Below, piece by piece: positions 1-8,306 of a stretch of DNA of 64,000 bases (its first letter is position 1; each line of letters starts with the position of its first letter). A program made the position numbers and the translations under genes. The DNA is from Palleronia sp. THAF1 (GTDB lineage Bacteria > Pseudomonadota > Alphaproteobacteria > Rhodobacterales > Rhodobacteraceae), in contig NZ_CP045420.1 of assembly GCF_009363795.1 (NCBI RefSeq), positions 1,221,001-1,285,000 on the forward strand. The letters run 5' to 3'. The notes under the pieces were generated by a model, which had not been told where the DNA came from, searched no databases, and worked only from the letters and a program-made list of their open reading frames with translations.

Positions 1-1313
1 AACAGGTCCATGTCACCCGCGACAGCCGCCGCGATCACCGCCTCGACATGGTGGTTGCGCGGAATGACCGCCGGGTTCGAGCGGTTCATCAGGGCGATCT
101 GCGCCTTTTCACCCGCGCCATCGCGGCGCAAGCGCCCGATCCACATCTGGTGCCATTGGTCGAAGGCGGGACGGTCGGTCACGTGATCCTGCGCCGATCC
201 GTCCGACAGGCCCCGGAACACCAGCGTGAAGTCGTCGCGGTTGGTGGCAAGGATGTCCAGAAGACGCTGGATCAGGTCCGCGTCGTCCTCTTCCATCGTG
301 CTCAGGCCGATTTTCGCGCCGAACAGGGTCAGCCATTCGGATTGGTAATGCGTCGCGAAACCGTTGACCGTTTCCGTAAAGCTGGCTACCGCCGCTTCGC
401 GATCCTTCATCAGGGGCAGCAGGCCCGTCGCCAGCTGCGCAAGGTTCCAGACCGCGATCTGCGGTTGGTTGGCGTAGGCGTAGCGCCCGTGCCGGTCGAT
501 GGATGAAAATACCGTGTCGGGGTGATAGCCATCCAAGAAGGCGCAGGGGCCGTAGTCGATGGTTTCCGCCGCCAGTCCCATGTTATCGGTGTTCATCACC
601 CCGTGAATGAAGCCAAGCGACATCCACCGAGCGATCAGCTTGGCCTGCGCTTGCACGACGGCTTCGAGCAACTCCGCCGGGCCATCCGCGTCCGGATGGT
701 GGCGGGCGCGCACGTGGTCGACCAGGAGGCCAAGCGCTTCGGTGTCCTGACGCGCGTAGAAATACTGGAAGGTGCCGACGCGGATGTGGCTGCTGGCCAC
801 GCGGGTCAGGATCGCACCGGGCACTATCGTATCGCGAAACACCTCCTCTCCGGTCGCGACAGCGGCCAGCGCGCGGGTGGTGGGCACGCCCATCGCGGCC
901 ATGGCTTCGGACACCAGATACTCACGCAGCACCGGCCCGAGCCATGCGCGCCCGTCGCCGCCCCGGCTGAAAGGCGTGCGGCCCGCGCCTTTCAGCTGGA
1001 TGTCACGGCGACCTTCGCGGCCGATGACCTCTCCCAGCAGTACCGCTCGCCCGTCGCCCAGTTGCGGCACCCAGCCGCCGAATTGATGACCTGCATAGGC
1101 TTGCGAGATTGGCGTGGCCCCTTCGGGCACCGCGTTCCCGGCGAACATCGCAAGGCCTTCGCCGGTGCGAAGCGCATTTGGGTCCAGCCCCAAATCGCGC
1201 GCCAGACCGTCGTTCAGCGCCAGAAGGCGCGGCGCGGCCACCGGGGTCGGCGATTGCGCGGCAAAAAAGCGGGGCGGCAGGGCGGCATAGCTGTTGTCGA
1301 ACGGTATGTGCAT
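1..1313 (-). CDS. selO: Protein adenylyltransferase SelO (YdiU/UPF0061 family), 3' part missing
   Basis: Reverse-strand open frame of about 437 codons that runs off the left edge, so the C-terminus is not in the window. It begins with a typical SelO N-terminus ([16 protein letters not shown]), followed by a kinase-like core with [20 protein letters not shown], a [21 protein letters not shown] stretch and GVMNTDNM. SelO is a pseudokinase-fold enzyme that transfers AMP from ATP to Ser/Thr/Tyr residues of target proteins and is linked to redox stress. The ATG at 1313 gives the usual start; an in-frame ATG three codons upstream (1322) is possible. It is divergent from the CBS-domain gene. The family call is clear; targets in this organism cannot be read from sequence. 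Confidence 0.9.
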   Translation of the reverse strand, partial: MHIPFDNSYAALPPRFFAAQSPTPVAAPRLLALNDGLARDLGLDPNALRTGEGLAMFAGNAVPEGATPISQAYAGHQFGGWVPQLGDGRAVLLGEVIGREGRRDIQLKGAGRTPFSRGGDGRAWLGPVLREYLVSEAMAAMGVPTTRALAAVATGEEVFRDTIVPGAILTRVASSHIRVGTFQYFYARQDTEALGLLVDHVRARHHPDADGPAELLEAVVQAQAKLIARWMSLGFIHGVMNTDNMGLAAETIDYGPCAFLDGYHPDTVFSSIDRHGRYAYANQPQIAVWNLAQLATGLLPLMKDREAAVASFTETVNGFATHYQSEWLTLFGAKIGLSTMEEDDADLIQRLLDILATNRDDFTLVFRGLSDGSAQDHVTDRPAFDQWHQMWIGRLRRDGAGEKAQIALMNRSNPAVIPRNHHVEAVIAAAVAGDMDL

Positions 1314-1417
1314 GCAGCCCATGTGGGGCGCGCCACCCGGTTTGGCCAGCCCTTTGCGCCGCCCCGTGGTGCGCTACGTCTTTTCCCTAACCATGACAGC
1401 TAACAGGAGGGACAGCC

Positions 1418-1957
1418 ATGCAAGCCGAACAACGCAGCGGGATGCGGATCAAGGATCGGGCCGAGTTCAAGTCGAAGCCGAAGCCCTTGACGATGAAGAA
1501 AGAGCAACTGGTCTCGGACGCCGTCGCCGCGATGTGCGAGAAGAACTACGGTTCCGTGATGATCGTGGATGACGCGGAAAAGGTGATCGGGGTCGTGACC
1601 GAGCGCGACATCATGCGCAAGATCGTGAACCAGAACCGCACCGCGCCAGAGACGAAGCTGGAAGAGATCATGACCGTAGAGCCGCGGCTGGCCCGCGAAG
1701 ACGACGACGTGGTCGACTGGCTGCGCATCATGTCGAACGAGCGGTTCCGCCGTCTGCCGGTCGTAGATGCCGAGGGCAAAATCAAGGCCGTGTTCACCCA
1801 AGGTGACTTTGTCAGCTACACGTGGCCCGACCTGATGAACCAGGCAAGACAGATGGGCCGCGCGGCCATCACGCGCAACTTCCCGACCGTGCTGATCGGC
1901 GGCGGGATCATGTTGTATACGCTGATCATGATCATCGTGATCGCGGTGGTGCTCTAG
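1418..1957 (+). CDS. CBS-domain pair protein with C-terminal membrane anchor
   Basis: 179 residues. Two CBS motifs span roughly residues 20-75 and 85-140 (GSVMIVDDAEKVIGVVTERD and RRLPVVDAEGKIKAVFTQGD). A short linker leads to one hydrophobic helix at the extreme C-terminus (about residues 157-179), so the CBS pair would face the cytoplasm as a tail-anchored protein. CBS pairs bind adenine nucleotides and act as energy or ligand sensors. A strong Shine-Dalgarno (AGGAGGG) precedes the ATG. No catalytic domain is fused, so the partner protein is unknown. The stop codon overlaps the stop of the convergent alpha-glucosidase gene in a shared CTAG. Confidence 0.85.
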   Translation: MQAEQRSGMRIKDRAEFKSKPKPLTMKKEQLVSDAVAAMCEKNYGSVMIVDDAEKVIGVVTERDIMRKIVNQNRTAPETKLEEIMTVEPRLAREDDDVVDWLRIMSNERFRRLPVVDAEGKIKAVFTQGDFVSYTWPDLMNQARQMGRAAITRNFPTVLIGGGIMLYTLIMIIVIAVVL

Positions 1958-3507
1958 CGTCGGATGATCACGCCCTCGGCTGGCTGAAGCGTGTCGAGGG
2001 CGGTCACATCGCGACCGGGGATCGTGGACAGAAGCGGCGTGCCGGTGATCGGCAGCGGCTGGTCCGTGTCGCTCATGTTCAACACGACGCCGATCCGCTC
2101 CCCATCGACACTGCGGGTGTAGGCCAGCACAGCCTCGTCTGCATGATCAAGGATCCAGTCGCCATGACGCAGGGCGGGGGTCTTGCGCCGCAGGTCGGTG
2201 AGAGCGCGCACCAGTGATAGCATGGACGCTGGGTCTTCTGACTGCTCGGCTGCCGATGGGACGGCGGACAACGGCAGGAACGGTGCGCCGGTGGTGAAAC
2301 CGCGACCTTCGCCGTCGTCCCACGGCATCGGAATACGCACCGGATCGCGCCCAAGGCCAGAGCCGGGATTGTTGATCGCCCAAGGGTCTTGCAGCATGTC
2401 GTCGGGCACGGCCTCGTTCACCATCCCCAGTTCATCCCCCTGCCACAGGGTCGGCGTGCCGCGCAGCGTCAGCAGTAGCATTTGCGCCAACCGTGCCATG
2501 GGCAGGCCCACGCGGCCCGCGATGCGGGGGCGGTCATGGTTGCCCATCACCCAGTTGGGCCAACCGCCCTTCGGGATCAGCCCCTCGTAGTAGCGGATGT
2601 AATCGGCAAGGCGGCGGGGGTGCAGGTCGGCCTTGAGCAGCTCAAAGTTGAACGGCAGTTGGAAGCCGTCCAGCTGATCGCCGTAATACAGCATGATCTC
2701 GTCCAGATGACCGTAGGCCTCACCCACCAGCACGCGCCCGCCGTACTCCTCTGCCAGCTTGCGCATGGCGCGGACGTGGGGAAAGACGTCGGGCTGGTGC
2801 GAGGTGAAGGTGCGGAACAGCGCGCGGGCAGGCTCTGTGCCGTCCCAATCTGGGTTTGCCGGGTTGTCGCGCAGCTGCGCGTCAGGGGTCAGGTGTTCGA
2901 CCGCATCGACGCGGAAGCCATCGACGCCACGCTTGTACCACACGCGCATGGCGTCGAGCATCGCGGCGGCCACGTCCGGGTTGCGCCAGTTCAGGGCAGG
3001 TTGCTGGCGGGCGTAGATGTGCAGGTAATACTGGCCGGTCGCTTCATCCATTGTCCACGCGGGGCCGCCGAATTCGCTAATCCAGTTGTTGGGTGGGCCA
3101 CCATCCGCCGCGGGATCGGCCCAGATATACCAGTCGCGCTTGGCGGCGGTCTTGGAGGCGCGGGAGTCGATGAACCACGGATGCTCTTCCGAGGTGTGGG
3201 ACGGCACGAAATCCAGCAGCACCTTCAGGCCGCGCGCGTGGGCGTCCTCTACCAGCGCGCCAAAATCCGAAAGCGTGCCGAAGATCGGTTCAATCCCAGT
3301 GTAGTCGCTGATGTCGTACCCGCCGTCCGCCATGGGTGAGGGGAAGATCGGGGAAATCCAGATCGCATCCACACCCAGCGCTTCCACGTAGTCCAGCCGC
3401 TGCCGGATGCCGTTCAGATCGCCGGTGCCGGACCCGGTCGAGTCCTGAAACGAGCGGGGGTAGATCTGGTAGATAATCCCGTCCTGCCACCAATCGCGCG
3501 TCGCCAT
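1954..3507 (-). CDS. Alpha-glucosidase, GH13 family (oligo-1,6-glucosidase/maltase type)
   Basis: 517 residues from the ATG at 3507 (MATRDWWQDGIIYQIYPRSF), which has an AAGGGG motif about eight bases upstream. The longer frame extending to 3807 has no matching family sequence and overlaps the divergent antiporter gene. The four GH13 regions are visible: DFVPSHTSEEHPWF, DGFRVDAVEHL (Asp nucleophile), VGEAYG (acid/base Glu) and MGNHDRPR (transition-state Asp). The enzyme hydrolyses terminal alpha-glucosidic bonds of small malto- or isomalto-oligosaccharides or sucrose-like sugars in the cytoplasm. No signal peptide is seen. The agl transporter genes often found beside such enzymes in Rhodobacteraceae are absent here, so the gene stands alone. 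Confidence 0.92.
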   Translation of the reverse strand: MATRDWWQDGIIYQIYPRSFQDSTGSGTGDLNGIRQRLDYVEALGVDAIWISPIFPSPMADGGYDISDYTGIEPIFGTLSDFGALVEDAHARGLKVLLDFVPSHTSEEHPWFIDSRASKTAAKRDWYIWADPAADGGPPNNWISEFGGPAWTMDEATGQYYLHIYARQQPALNWRNPDVAAAMLDAMRVWYKRGVDGFRVDAVEHLTPDAQLRDNPANPDWDGTEPARALFRTFTSHQPDVFPHVRAMRKLAEEYGGRVLVGEAYGHLDEIMLYYGDQLDGFQLPFNFELLKADLHPRRLADYIRYYEGLIPKGGWPNWVMGNHDRPRIAGRVGLPMARLAQMLLLTLRGTPTLWQGDELGMVNEAVPDDMLQDPWAINNPGSGLGRDPVRIPMPWDDGEGRGFTTGAPFLPLSAVPSAAEQSEDPASMLSLVRALTDLRRKTPALRHGDWILDHADEAVLAYTRSVDGERIGVVLNMSDTDQPLPITGTPLLSTIPGRDVTALDTLQPAEGVIIRR

Positions 3508-3625
3508 ACCGTACCCCTTGCTTGCCTCGGCCCTGATCCCGAGGACACCCCCGAACGTCAAGCCACTTTCCTTGTCCGTGCCGCGCGATAGATAGCGCGT
3601 CAGGGATATTTCATCGGAGACGAAC

Positions 3626-5455
3626 ATGGCAGTCGAGACCGCACCGGGGGCGCTTGATCCAATAGCGGCCGTGGCGCTTGTGGGCGCGCTGGGCGTCGGC
3701 GCGCAGTGGCTGGCGTGGCAGCTGCGGATGCCGGCCATCGTGTTGATGCTGGCCGTTGGGGTCTTGGCGGGGCCGGTCCTCGGCATCTTCGATCCGGCAC
3801 GCGACATCGGCGAGTTCTATCTGCCGATGATCTCTATCGCGGTCGCGATCATCCTGTTCGAAGGCGGCCTAACTCTGAACTTCCACACCCTGCGGGACGC
3901 CGCGGATGGGGTGAAACGGCTTGTCTTCATCGGCGCGCCGCTCGGCTGGCTGCTGTCCACGCTGGCGCTGCGCTACGGCGCTGGCACCACGTGGGAAAGC
4001 GCCGCGGTTTTCGGTGGCATCATGATCGTCACCGGCCCCACGGTGATCGCACCGCTTCTGCGATCTGCGCGCTTGGCACGCCGTCCGGCGGCCTTGCTGC
4101 AATGGGAAGCGATCTTGAACGATCCCGTCGGCGCGCTTGCCGCTGTTCTGGCGCTGGAGGTCGTTATCGTCCTGCGCACCGCCGAACAGGTCGGCAGCGC
4201 GGTGTGGACGCTGGTGATCGGCATCGCATTGGCCACGGTGCTGGGTATCGCGGCGGGATATGCGCTGGCCTGGGCTTTCCGCAGGGCCAAGGTGCCTGAA
4301 TTCATGAAAGTGCCGGTGTTGTTCGCCAGCGTCCTGGCCGTCTTCGCGGTATCGAACATGGTGCTGCACGAGTCCGGCCTGCTGGCCGTGACGGTCATGG
4401 GCATCGTCATCGCAAACGCGAACCTGCCGTCTTACGGAGAATTGCACCGCTTCAAAGAGCACGCGACGATCCTGCTGGTGTCCGGCGTGTTTATCCTGCT
4501 GGCCGCGTCGCTCGATTTCGCGGCGCTGTCGCAGCTCACGTGGCGGTCGGTGGTCTTCGTCATCATCGTGCTGAGTATCGTGCGCCCGGTGACGGTGATG
4601 CTGGCTTTGACCGCGACAAAACTGCCTTTGAAGGAGAAGCTTCTGGTCGCCACCACCGGTCCACGCGGTGTCGTGCTGGTCGCCGTCGCCGGTCTGTTTG
4701 GCAGCCGCCTTGCGGAACTAGGCGTCGAAGATGGCGCGCTGATCGGTCCGCTCGCCTTCATCTTGGTGGCCGCGTCGGTCGTTGTGCATGGCTTCACGCT
4801 GGCACCCGTGGCGAAGTGGCTGGGGCTGACGGCGGCAGAGACGCCGGGGGTGATCCTCGTCGGCGGTTCGCACTTCACCACGGGCTTGGCGCAGACGCTG
4901 AAGAAGGCCGAGATCCCGGTGCTCGTGACCGACCCGAACCGCGGGCACCTTCGTGGCGCGCGTGAGGCGGGGATCACCACGTTCTTCGGCGATATCCTGT
5001 CCGAAGGGGCCGAACTGCGCATCGAGCTGAACGGCTACAAGACCGTCGTCGCCGCGACAGACAACGACGCCTACAACACGCTGGTCGCCACCGACCTTGG
5101 CCCCGAGTTCGGGCGAGAGAATGTCTACCAAGTGGGCCGCGAGAAATCGACGAACGCGCGCCACGCGCTGCCATCGACGTTGGGTGGGCGCCACTTCGTC
5201 GGCGGAATGACCTACAACGCGTTGAACCGCCTGATGTGGCAGGACTGGGAGTTCCGCCTGACCCGCCTGACAGAAGAATACTCGAAGGCCGACTGGCGCG
5301 AAAAACGGCCAGAGGCGCATGTGCTGGCCTACATCGACACTGGCGGAGAGATCCACTTCGTCGAGGATGAAGAGGACGTGCCGGACGTGGCAGATACGCG
5401 TATCATTTCACTGCTGCCGGCCGAGCAGGACGATACTGCGAAGACCGTCGCCTGA
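3626..5455 (+). CDS. CPA1-type sodium/cation:proton antiporter with RCK (TrkA-N) domain
   Basis: 609 residues. Residues 1-400 are about a dozen hydrophobic segments typical of NhaP-type antiporters. The family signature lies around FEGGLTLNFHTLR, IMIVTGPTVIAPLL and a LNDPVGALAAV motif with the conserved Asn-Asp pair expected in the transport site. From about residue 405 the protein becomes a soluble Rossmann-like TrkA-N/RCK domain (GVILVGGSHFTTGLAQTL), which in this family senses nucleotides and gates transport. It likely exports Na+ or K+ in exchange for protons at the inner membrane. The ATG at 3626 follows CGGAGA. Ion specificity cannot be told from sequence. Confidence 0.88.
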   Translation: MAVETAPGALDPIAAVALVGALGVGAQWLAWQLRMPAIVLMLAVGVLAGPVLGIFDPARDIGEFYLPMISIAVAIILFEGGLTLNFHTLRDAADGVKRLVFIGAPLGWLLSTLALRYGAGTTWESAAVFGGIMIVTGPTVIAPLLRSARLARRPAALLQWEAILNDPVGALAAVLALEVVIVLRTAEQVGSAVWTLVIGIALATVLGIAAGYALAWAFRRAKVPEFMKVPVLFASVLAVFAVSNMVLHESGLLAVTVMGIVIANANLPSYGELHRFKEHATILLVSGVFILLAASLDFAALSQLTWRSVVFVIIVLSIVRPVTVMLALTATKLPLKEKLLVATTGPRGVVLVAVAGLFGSRLAELGVEDGALIGPLAFILVAASVVVHGFTLAPVAKWLGLTAAETPGVILVGGSHFTTGLAQTLKKAEIPVLVTDPNRGHLRGAREAGITTFFGDILSEGAELRIELNGYKTVVAATDNDAYNTLVATDLGPEFGRENVYQVGREKSTNARHALPSTLGGRHFVGGMTYNALNRLMWQDWEFRLTRLTEEYSKADWREKRPEAHVLAYIDTGGEIHFVEDEEDVPDVADTRIISLLPAEQDDTAKTVA

Positions 5456-5465
5456 GGGTGACGGT

Positions 5466-5951
5466 CTAGCGGCGCACGGCGCGGGCGTTGCGTGCACCCG
5501 TCACGGTGATGTCGCGGATACCGGCTAGTTCGCGCTCGGTTAGGCGGATCGCCACCGTCACTTCGCGAGAGCGTTGGGTGGACACGGGCGTCGGGCCTGG
5601 TGCCTCTTGCGCAACGAAAGCCAGCGTCAGACGTCCGGGCGTTTCGGTCGGGACGGGAACCAGATCGCCGTCCCAGTTGCCCTGACGCGCCGCCACACCG
5701 GTCGCACGGATGATCGCGCCGCCTGTTGTCTGGGCAACATCCAGTGTCAGGATCTGGTCGATCAACCCGCGGCTGTCGGCGAGTTCCGCGCCCTCGACTA
5801 TGGTGGGGGCGACCGTGACCTCTTCGCTGCTTCGGAACAGGTTAAGCGGGTTCAACCGGCTGTCGGCCAGCCGTCCGCATCCCGCAACGCCCAGCGCCAG
5901 CACCAGTGCGATCCCGATCTTCGTCTTCATCTGCGTCATGGCCTGCCCCAT
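5466..5951 (-). CDS. Probable outer-membrane lipoprotein of unknown function
   Basis: 161 residues. A signal sequence ends in a lipobox (LGVAGC), so a mature lipoprotein starting at Cys is expected. The rest is soluble and rich in Thr/Val with no recognised domain; stretches such as LTLDVAQTTGGAIIRATGVAARQGNWDGDLVPV look like beta structure. Three possible starts lie close together (5951, 5939, 5930), and all leave the signal peptide intact. The gene converges with the antiporter gene, ten bases from its stop, and is divergent from sufE. I do not recognise a function. It resembles small envelope lipoproteins conserved in Rhodobacteraceae, but that is an impression only. Confidence 0.8.
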   Translation of the reverse strand: MGQAMTQMKTKIGIALVLALGVAGCGRLADSRLNPLNLFRSSEEVTVAPTIVEGAELADSRGLIDQILTLDVAQTTGGAIIRATGVAARQGNWDGDLVPVPTETPGRLTLAFVAQEAPGPTPVSTQRSREVTVAIRLTERELAGIRDITVTGARNARAVRR

Positions 5952-6063
5952 CCGTCAAATCCCCGTGATTAGGGCCTAGCCGATACCGCCTGCGGTGAAA
6001 AGGCCGTGCGGGTTGCGAGCAGGGGCGCGCTTGCCTAATTCGGTTCTAATCAAGGAGACACCC

Positions 6064-6474
6064 ATGGCCAGCCCCGCCTTCGAAGAGATCGCCGAGACGT
6101 TCGAGTTCCTGGACGATTGGGAAGACCGCTATCGCCACGTGATCGAGATGGGGCGCGCGATGGAGCCCTTGGACGACGGGCTGAAAGTCCCCGCCACCAA
6201 GGTCGACGGCTGTGCCAGCCAGGTCTGGCTGGTGCCGACAGTCGAGCAGGGGCGCTTTGCGTTTCAGGGCGACTCGGACGCGATGATCGTGAAAGGGCTG
6301 ATCGCGATCCTGCACGCGCTTTACGCGGGCGAAGAGGTGAAGGACGTGCCGAAAATCGACGCCAGCGCCGAACTTGGGCGGCTTGGGCTGAACGATCACC
6401 TGTCGGCGCAACGCTCGAACGGCTTGCGCGCGATGATCGAGCGCATCCGCGCAACGGCGGCCGCGGCGCAGTAG
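6064..6474 (+). CDS. sufE: SufE family sulfur-acceptor protein
   Basis: 136 residues. The start is set by AAGGAGA seven bases before the ATG at 6064. The conserved SufE core is present: WEDRYRHVIEMGRAM, then KVDGCASQVWLV, where the Cys is the sulfur acceptor, and ending LNDHLSAQRSNGLRAMIERIR. SufE accepts persulfide sulfur from the cysteine desulfurase SufS and passes it to the SufBCD scaffold for Fe-S cluster assembly in the cytoplasm. The rest of the suf operon is not nearby, although a separate sufT-like gene lies at 26.2-26.5 kb. Downstream is the tandem repeat block, which probably serves as the transcription end. Confidence 0.93.
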   Translation: MASPAFEEIAETFEFLDDWEDRYRHVIEMGRAMEPLDDGLKVPATKVDGCASQVWLVPTVEQGRFAFQGDSDAMIVKGLIAILHALYAGEEVKDVPKIDASAELGRLGLNDHLSAQRSNGLRAMIERIRATAAAAQ

Positions 6475-6476
6475 GA

Positions 6477-6635
6477 GCGCGGCAGGATTGTCGAGGGGCT
6501 CTGCCCCTCGCGCCATAGGCGCTGTAGGACTGTAGAGGGGCTCTGCCCCTCGCGCCATAGGCGCGGCAGGATTGTAGAGGGGCGCTGCCCCTCGCGCCAT
6601 AGGCGCGGCAGGACTGTAGAGGGGCGCTGCCCCTC
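6477..6635. repeat. 42-bp tandem repeat, three full units plus a partial fourth, each with a stem-loop
   Basis: Units lie at 6477-6518, 6519-6560 and 6561-6602, and a truncated fourth runs from 6603 to about 6635. Each carries GAGGGGC and GCCCCTC arms around a two- to three-base loop, followed by the GCGCCATAG unit end. Units differ by only a few substitutions. The block lies between the convergent sufE and ABC permease genes. Because 42 is a multiple of three, a reverse frame reads as 14-residue repeats, but that frame has no support as a gene. It may act as a bidirectional terminator or a transcript-stabilising element. Confidence 0.9.
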
Positions 6636-6676
6636 GGCCTGCGGCCTTACCCCGAGGTATTTTCAGAACGATGAAG
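6616..6676 (+). repeat. Dispersed palindromic repeat, copy 1
   Basis: The element has a GAGGGGC-GCCCCTC hairpin. After a spacer comes CCCGAGGTATTTT, two variable bases and GAACGATGAAG (6651-6676). A second copy occurs at 54239-54302 with 24 of 26 matching bases in the tail. A CCTCGG (6633-6638) can also pair with CCGAGG (6652-6657) just before TATTTT, giving a terminator-like alternative fold. It overlaps the last unit of the tandem repeat. Confidence 0.75.
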
Positions 6677-6684
6677 AGGCGGCG

Positions 6685-7449
6685 TCAGCTTTGACGCTCG
6701 GCCCAACCCGCGAAAGTCTTTTCCAGGTAGACCACGGCGTAATAAAGCACGATCCCCAGCACCGCGAGCGCGATCAGAACCGCGAACATCAACGGGTAGT
6801 TGCTATTTGTCTGCCCCGACAGGAACAGCGCGCCGAGGCCGCGCCCGTGGGGAGAGACGATTTCCACCAGATTGGTGCCGATGAAGGCTAGCGTGACCGA
6901 TACCTTCAGCGCGCCGAAGAACTCCGGCAGGGTTTTGGGCAGCGCGATCTTGCGGAAGATGGTCATTTTTGATGCGCCCAAAGCGCCAAGAATGTCGCGA
7001 TACTCCGGCTCTAGCGTGGACAAGCCGATGCCGACCGACACCGCGATGGGAAAGAAAGAGATCAGGGCGGCCATTAGCACCGTGTTGAAGTCGTGCTGGC
7101 CGATGAACAACAGCGCCAGAACCGGCACAAGCGTTGCCTTGGGAATGGCGTTGAAGCCCACAAGCAGCGGGTAAAGGCCATCGCGGGCGGTGCGCGAAAA
7201 GCCCATGACCATGCCCAGCGCAAGACCCGCGACGACAGCGATCAGAAGGCCGACGACCGTGCGCCACAGCGTTTGCCATCCGCCGATCAGGAACAGCTCC
7301 CAAAAGCGGATGTAGGCGGCAGGTAGGTCAGAGGGCGACGCCATGACGAAGTTGGGCCAGTCGTTGATCCAGACCAGCGCCTCCCAGAAGGCGAGGAACA
7401 ACAGTAGGGCCGTGACGGGAACGGCGATGGCGCGCATACGGTCGCTCAT
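6685..7449 (-). CDS. ABC transporter permease, SsuC/TauC/ThiX type
   Basis: 254 residues with about six membrane helices. The binding-protein-dependent permease signature lies near residues 165-185 (GALGASKMTIFRKIALPKTL), the cytoplasmic loop that contacts the ATPase. It belongs to the NMT1/nitrate-sulfonate-taurine transporter class. Its start overlaps the ATPase gene by four bases (ATGA), so the two are translationally coupled. It is the last gene of a three-gene operon transcribed from about 9.3 kb leftward. The substrate is not readable; sulfonates, pyrimidine precursors and other small organic molecules are all possible in this class. Confidence 0.88.
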   Translation of the reverse strand: MSDRMRAIAVPVTALLLFLAFWEALVWINDWPNFVMASPSDLPAAYIRFWELFLIGGWQTLWRTVVGLLIAVVAGLALGMVMGFSRTARDGLYPLLVGFNAIPKATLVPVLALLFIGQHDFNTVLMAALISFFPIAVSVGIGLSTLEPEYRDILGALGASKMTIFRKIALPKTLPEFFGALKVSVTLAFIGTNLVEIVSPHGRGLGALFLSGQTNSNYPLMFAVLIALAVLGIVLYYAVVYLEKTFAGWAERQS

Positions 7450-8228
7450 GCCGCGTCCCTCCCTTGGGCGATCTTGATCTGGTCGCGCAGGATATGCAGC
7501 ATCTTGCCGGTCTTTTCGGTGTAAAGGACGTCGAGGTCGCGGTCAGCGGGCAGGTCCACGTCCAGCACGTATTGGGTGCGGGCAGGGCGGCCTGACAAAA
7601 CGATGACCTGATCCCCGAGGAAGACGCTTTCGCGCAGGTCGTGGGTGATGAGAACGGCGGTGAACGGCTCTGCCGCCTTCAGCGCGCGCATGGTCTGCCA
7701 CAGGTCTTCGCGGGTGAAATTATCCAGCGCGCCGAAGGGTTCGTCCATGATCAGCACGTCGGGTTTGTGCACGATGGACCGGCAGAGCGACGCGCGCTGA
7801 CGCATACCGCCCGACAACTCAGAGGGGCGCTTGGCTTCGAAACCCTCCAGCCCAACCATGCTCAGCAATTCTTCGGCGCGGGCGACCCGGTCCTTGCGGG
7901 ACATCTTCGGCGCGACGATCTCGAGGGGAAGGATCACGTTGTCGAGGATGCTGCGCCATTCCAGCAGGACGGGGTTCTGGAAGGCCATCCCGACCGTTTT
8001 GCGGGGCGAGGTGACGCGCGTGCCGTCCAGCCAGACTTCGCCCGCATCGGGTTTCATCAAGCCCGCAACAAGGCGCGTGAGCGTGGACTTTCCGCAGCCG
8101 GAAGGACCGACGACAGCGGCGAAGCTGCCCTTGGGCACTTCCACATCCAGCCCGTCCAGCACCGGCAAGGGGCCTGCCTTTGTGGCGTAGGCGTGACGGA
8201 CCTGTCTGATGGAGATGAAGTCTTTCAT
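7446..8228 (-). CDS. ABC transporter ATP-binding protein, SsuB/TauB type
   Basis: 260 residues from the ATG at 8228 (MKDFISIRQVRHAYATK). The upstream frame extension to 8267 lacks family sequence, and an AAAGGGG lies ahead of the chosen start. Walker A is GPSGCGKST, the Q-loop is AFQNPVLLEWRSILDN, the signature is LSGGMRQRASLCRS, and Walker B is VLIMDEPFGALD followed by an H-loop ITHDL. It powers import with the adjacent permease. It sits 78 bases downstream of the binding-protein gene, with stem-loops in that gap. Confidence 0.92.
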   Translation of the reverse strand: MKDFISIRQVRHAYATKAGPLPVLDGLDVEVPKGSFAAVVGPSGCGKSTLTRLVAGLMKPDAGEVWLDGTRVTSPRKTVGMAFQNPVLLEWRSILDNVILPLEIVAPKMSRKDRVARAEELLSMVGLEGFEAKRPSELSGGMRQRASLCRSIVHKPDVLIMDEPFGALDNFTREDLWQTMRALKAAEPFTAVLITHDLRESVFLGDQVIVLSGRPARTQYVLDVDLPADRDLDVLYTEKTGKMLHILRDQIKIAQGRDAA

Positions 8229-8260
8229 TCGGTGTGCGCCCCTTTGATGTGCGTCGCCCG

Positions 8261-8298
8261 GCAGCACGCCGTGCTGCCCCTCGTTGTCCGAGGGGCAG
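8261..8298 (-). promoter_or_regulatory. Pair of overlapping stem-loops between binding-protein and ATPase genes
   Basis: A perfect 10-bp inverted repeat (8274-8283 with 8289-8298, five-base loop) overlaps a second hairpin (GCAGCAC/GTGCTGC, 8261-8277), so the two folds exclude each other. They follow the binding-protein stop on the reverse strand. In ABC operons such hairpins often protect the upstream transcript or partly terminate, giving more binding protein than membrane parts. There is no long T-run, so a full terminator is unlikely. Confidence 0.6.
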
Positions 8299-8306
8299 AC
8301 TGCTTC

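Noticed and set aside
3508-3807. N-terminal extension of the alpha-glucosidase
   Set aside because: It overlaps the divergent antiporter gene and has no GH13 character. A better start with a ribosome site is at 3507.
6046-6600. Reverse-strand frame with 14-residue repeats (MARGAEPLY...)
   Set aside because: It arises because the 42-bp DNA repeat is a multiple of three, and the rest of the frame is antisense to sufE.
6477-6635. CRISPR array
   Set aside because: Units are directly adjacent without unique spacers, and no cas genes are present.
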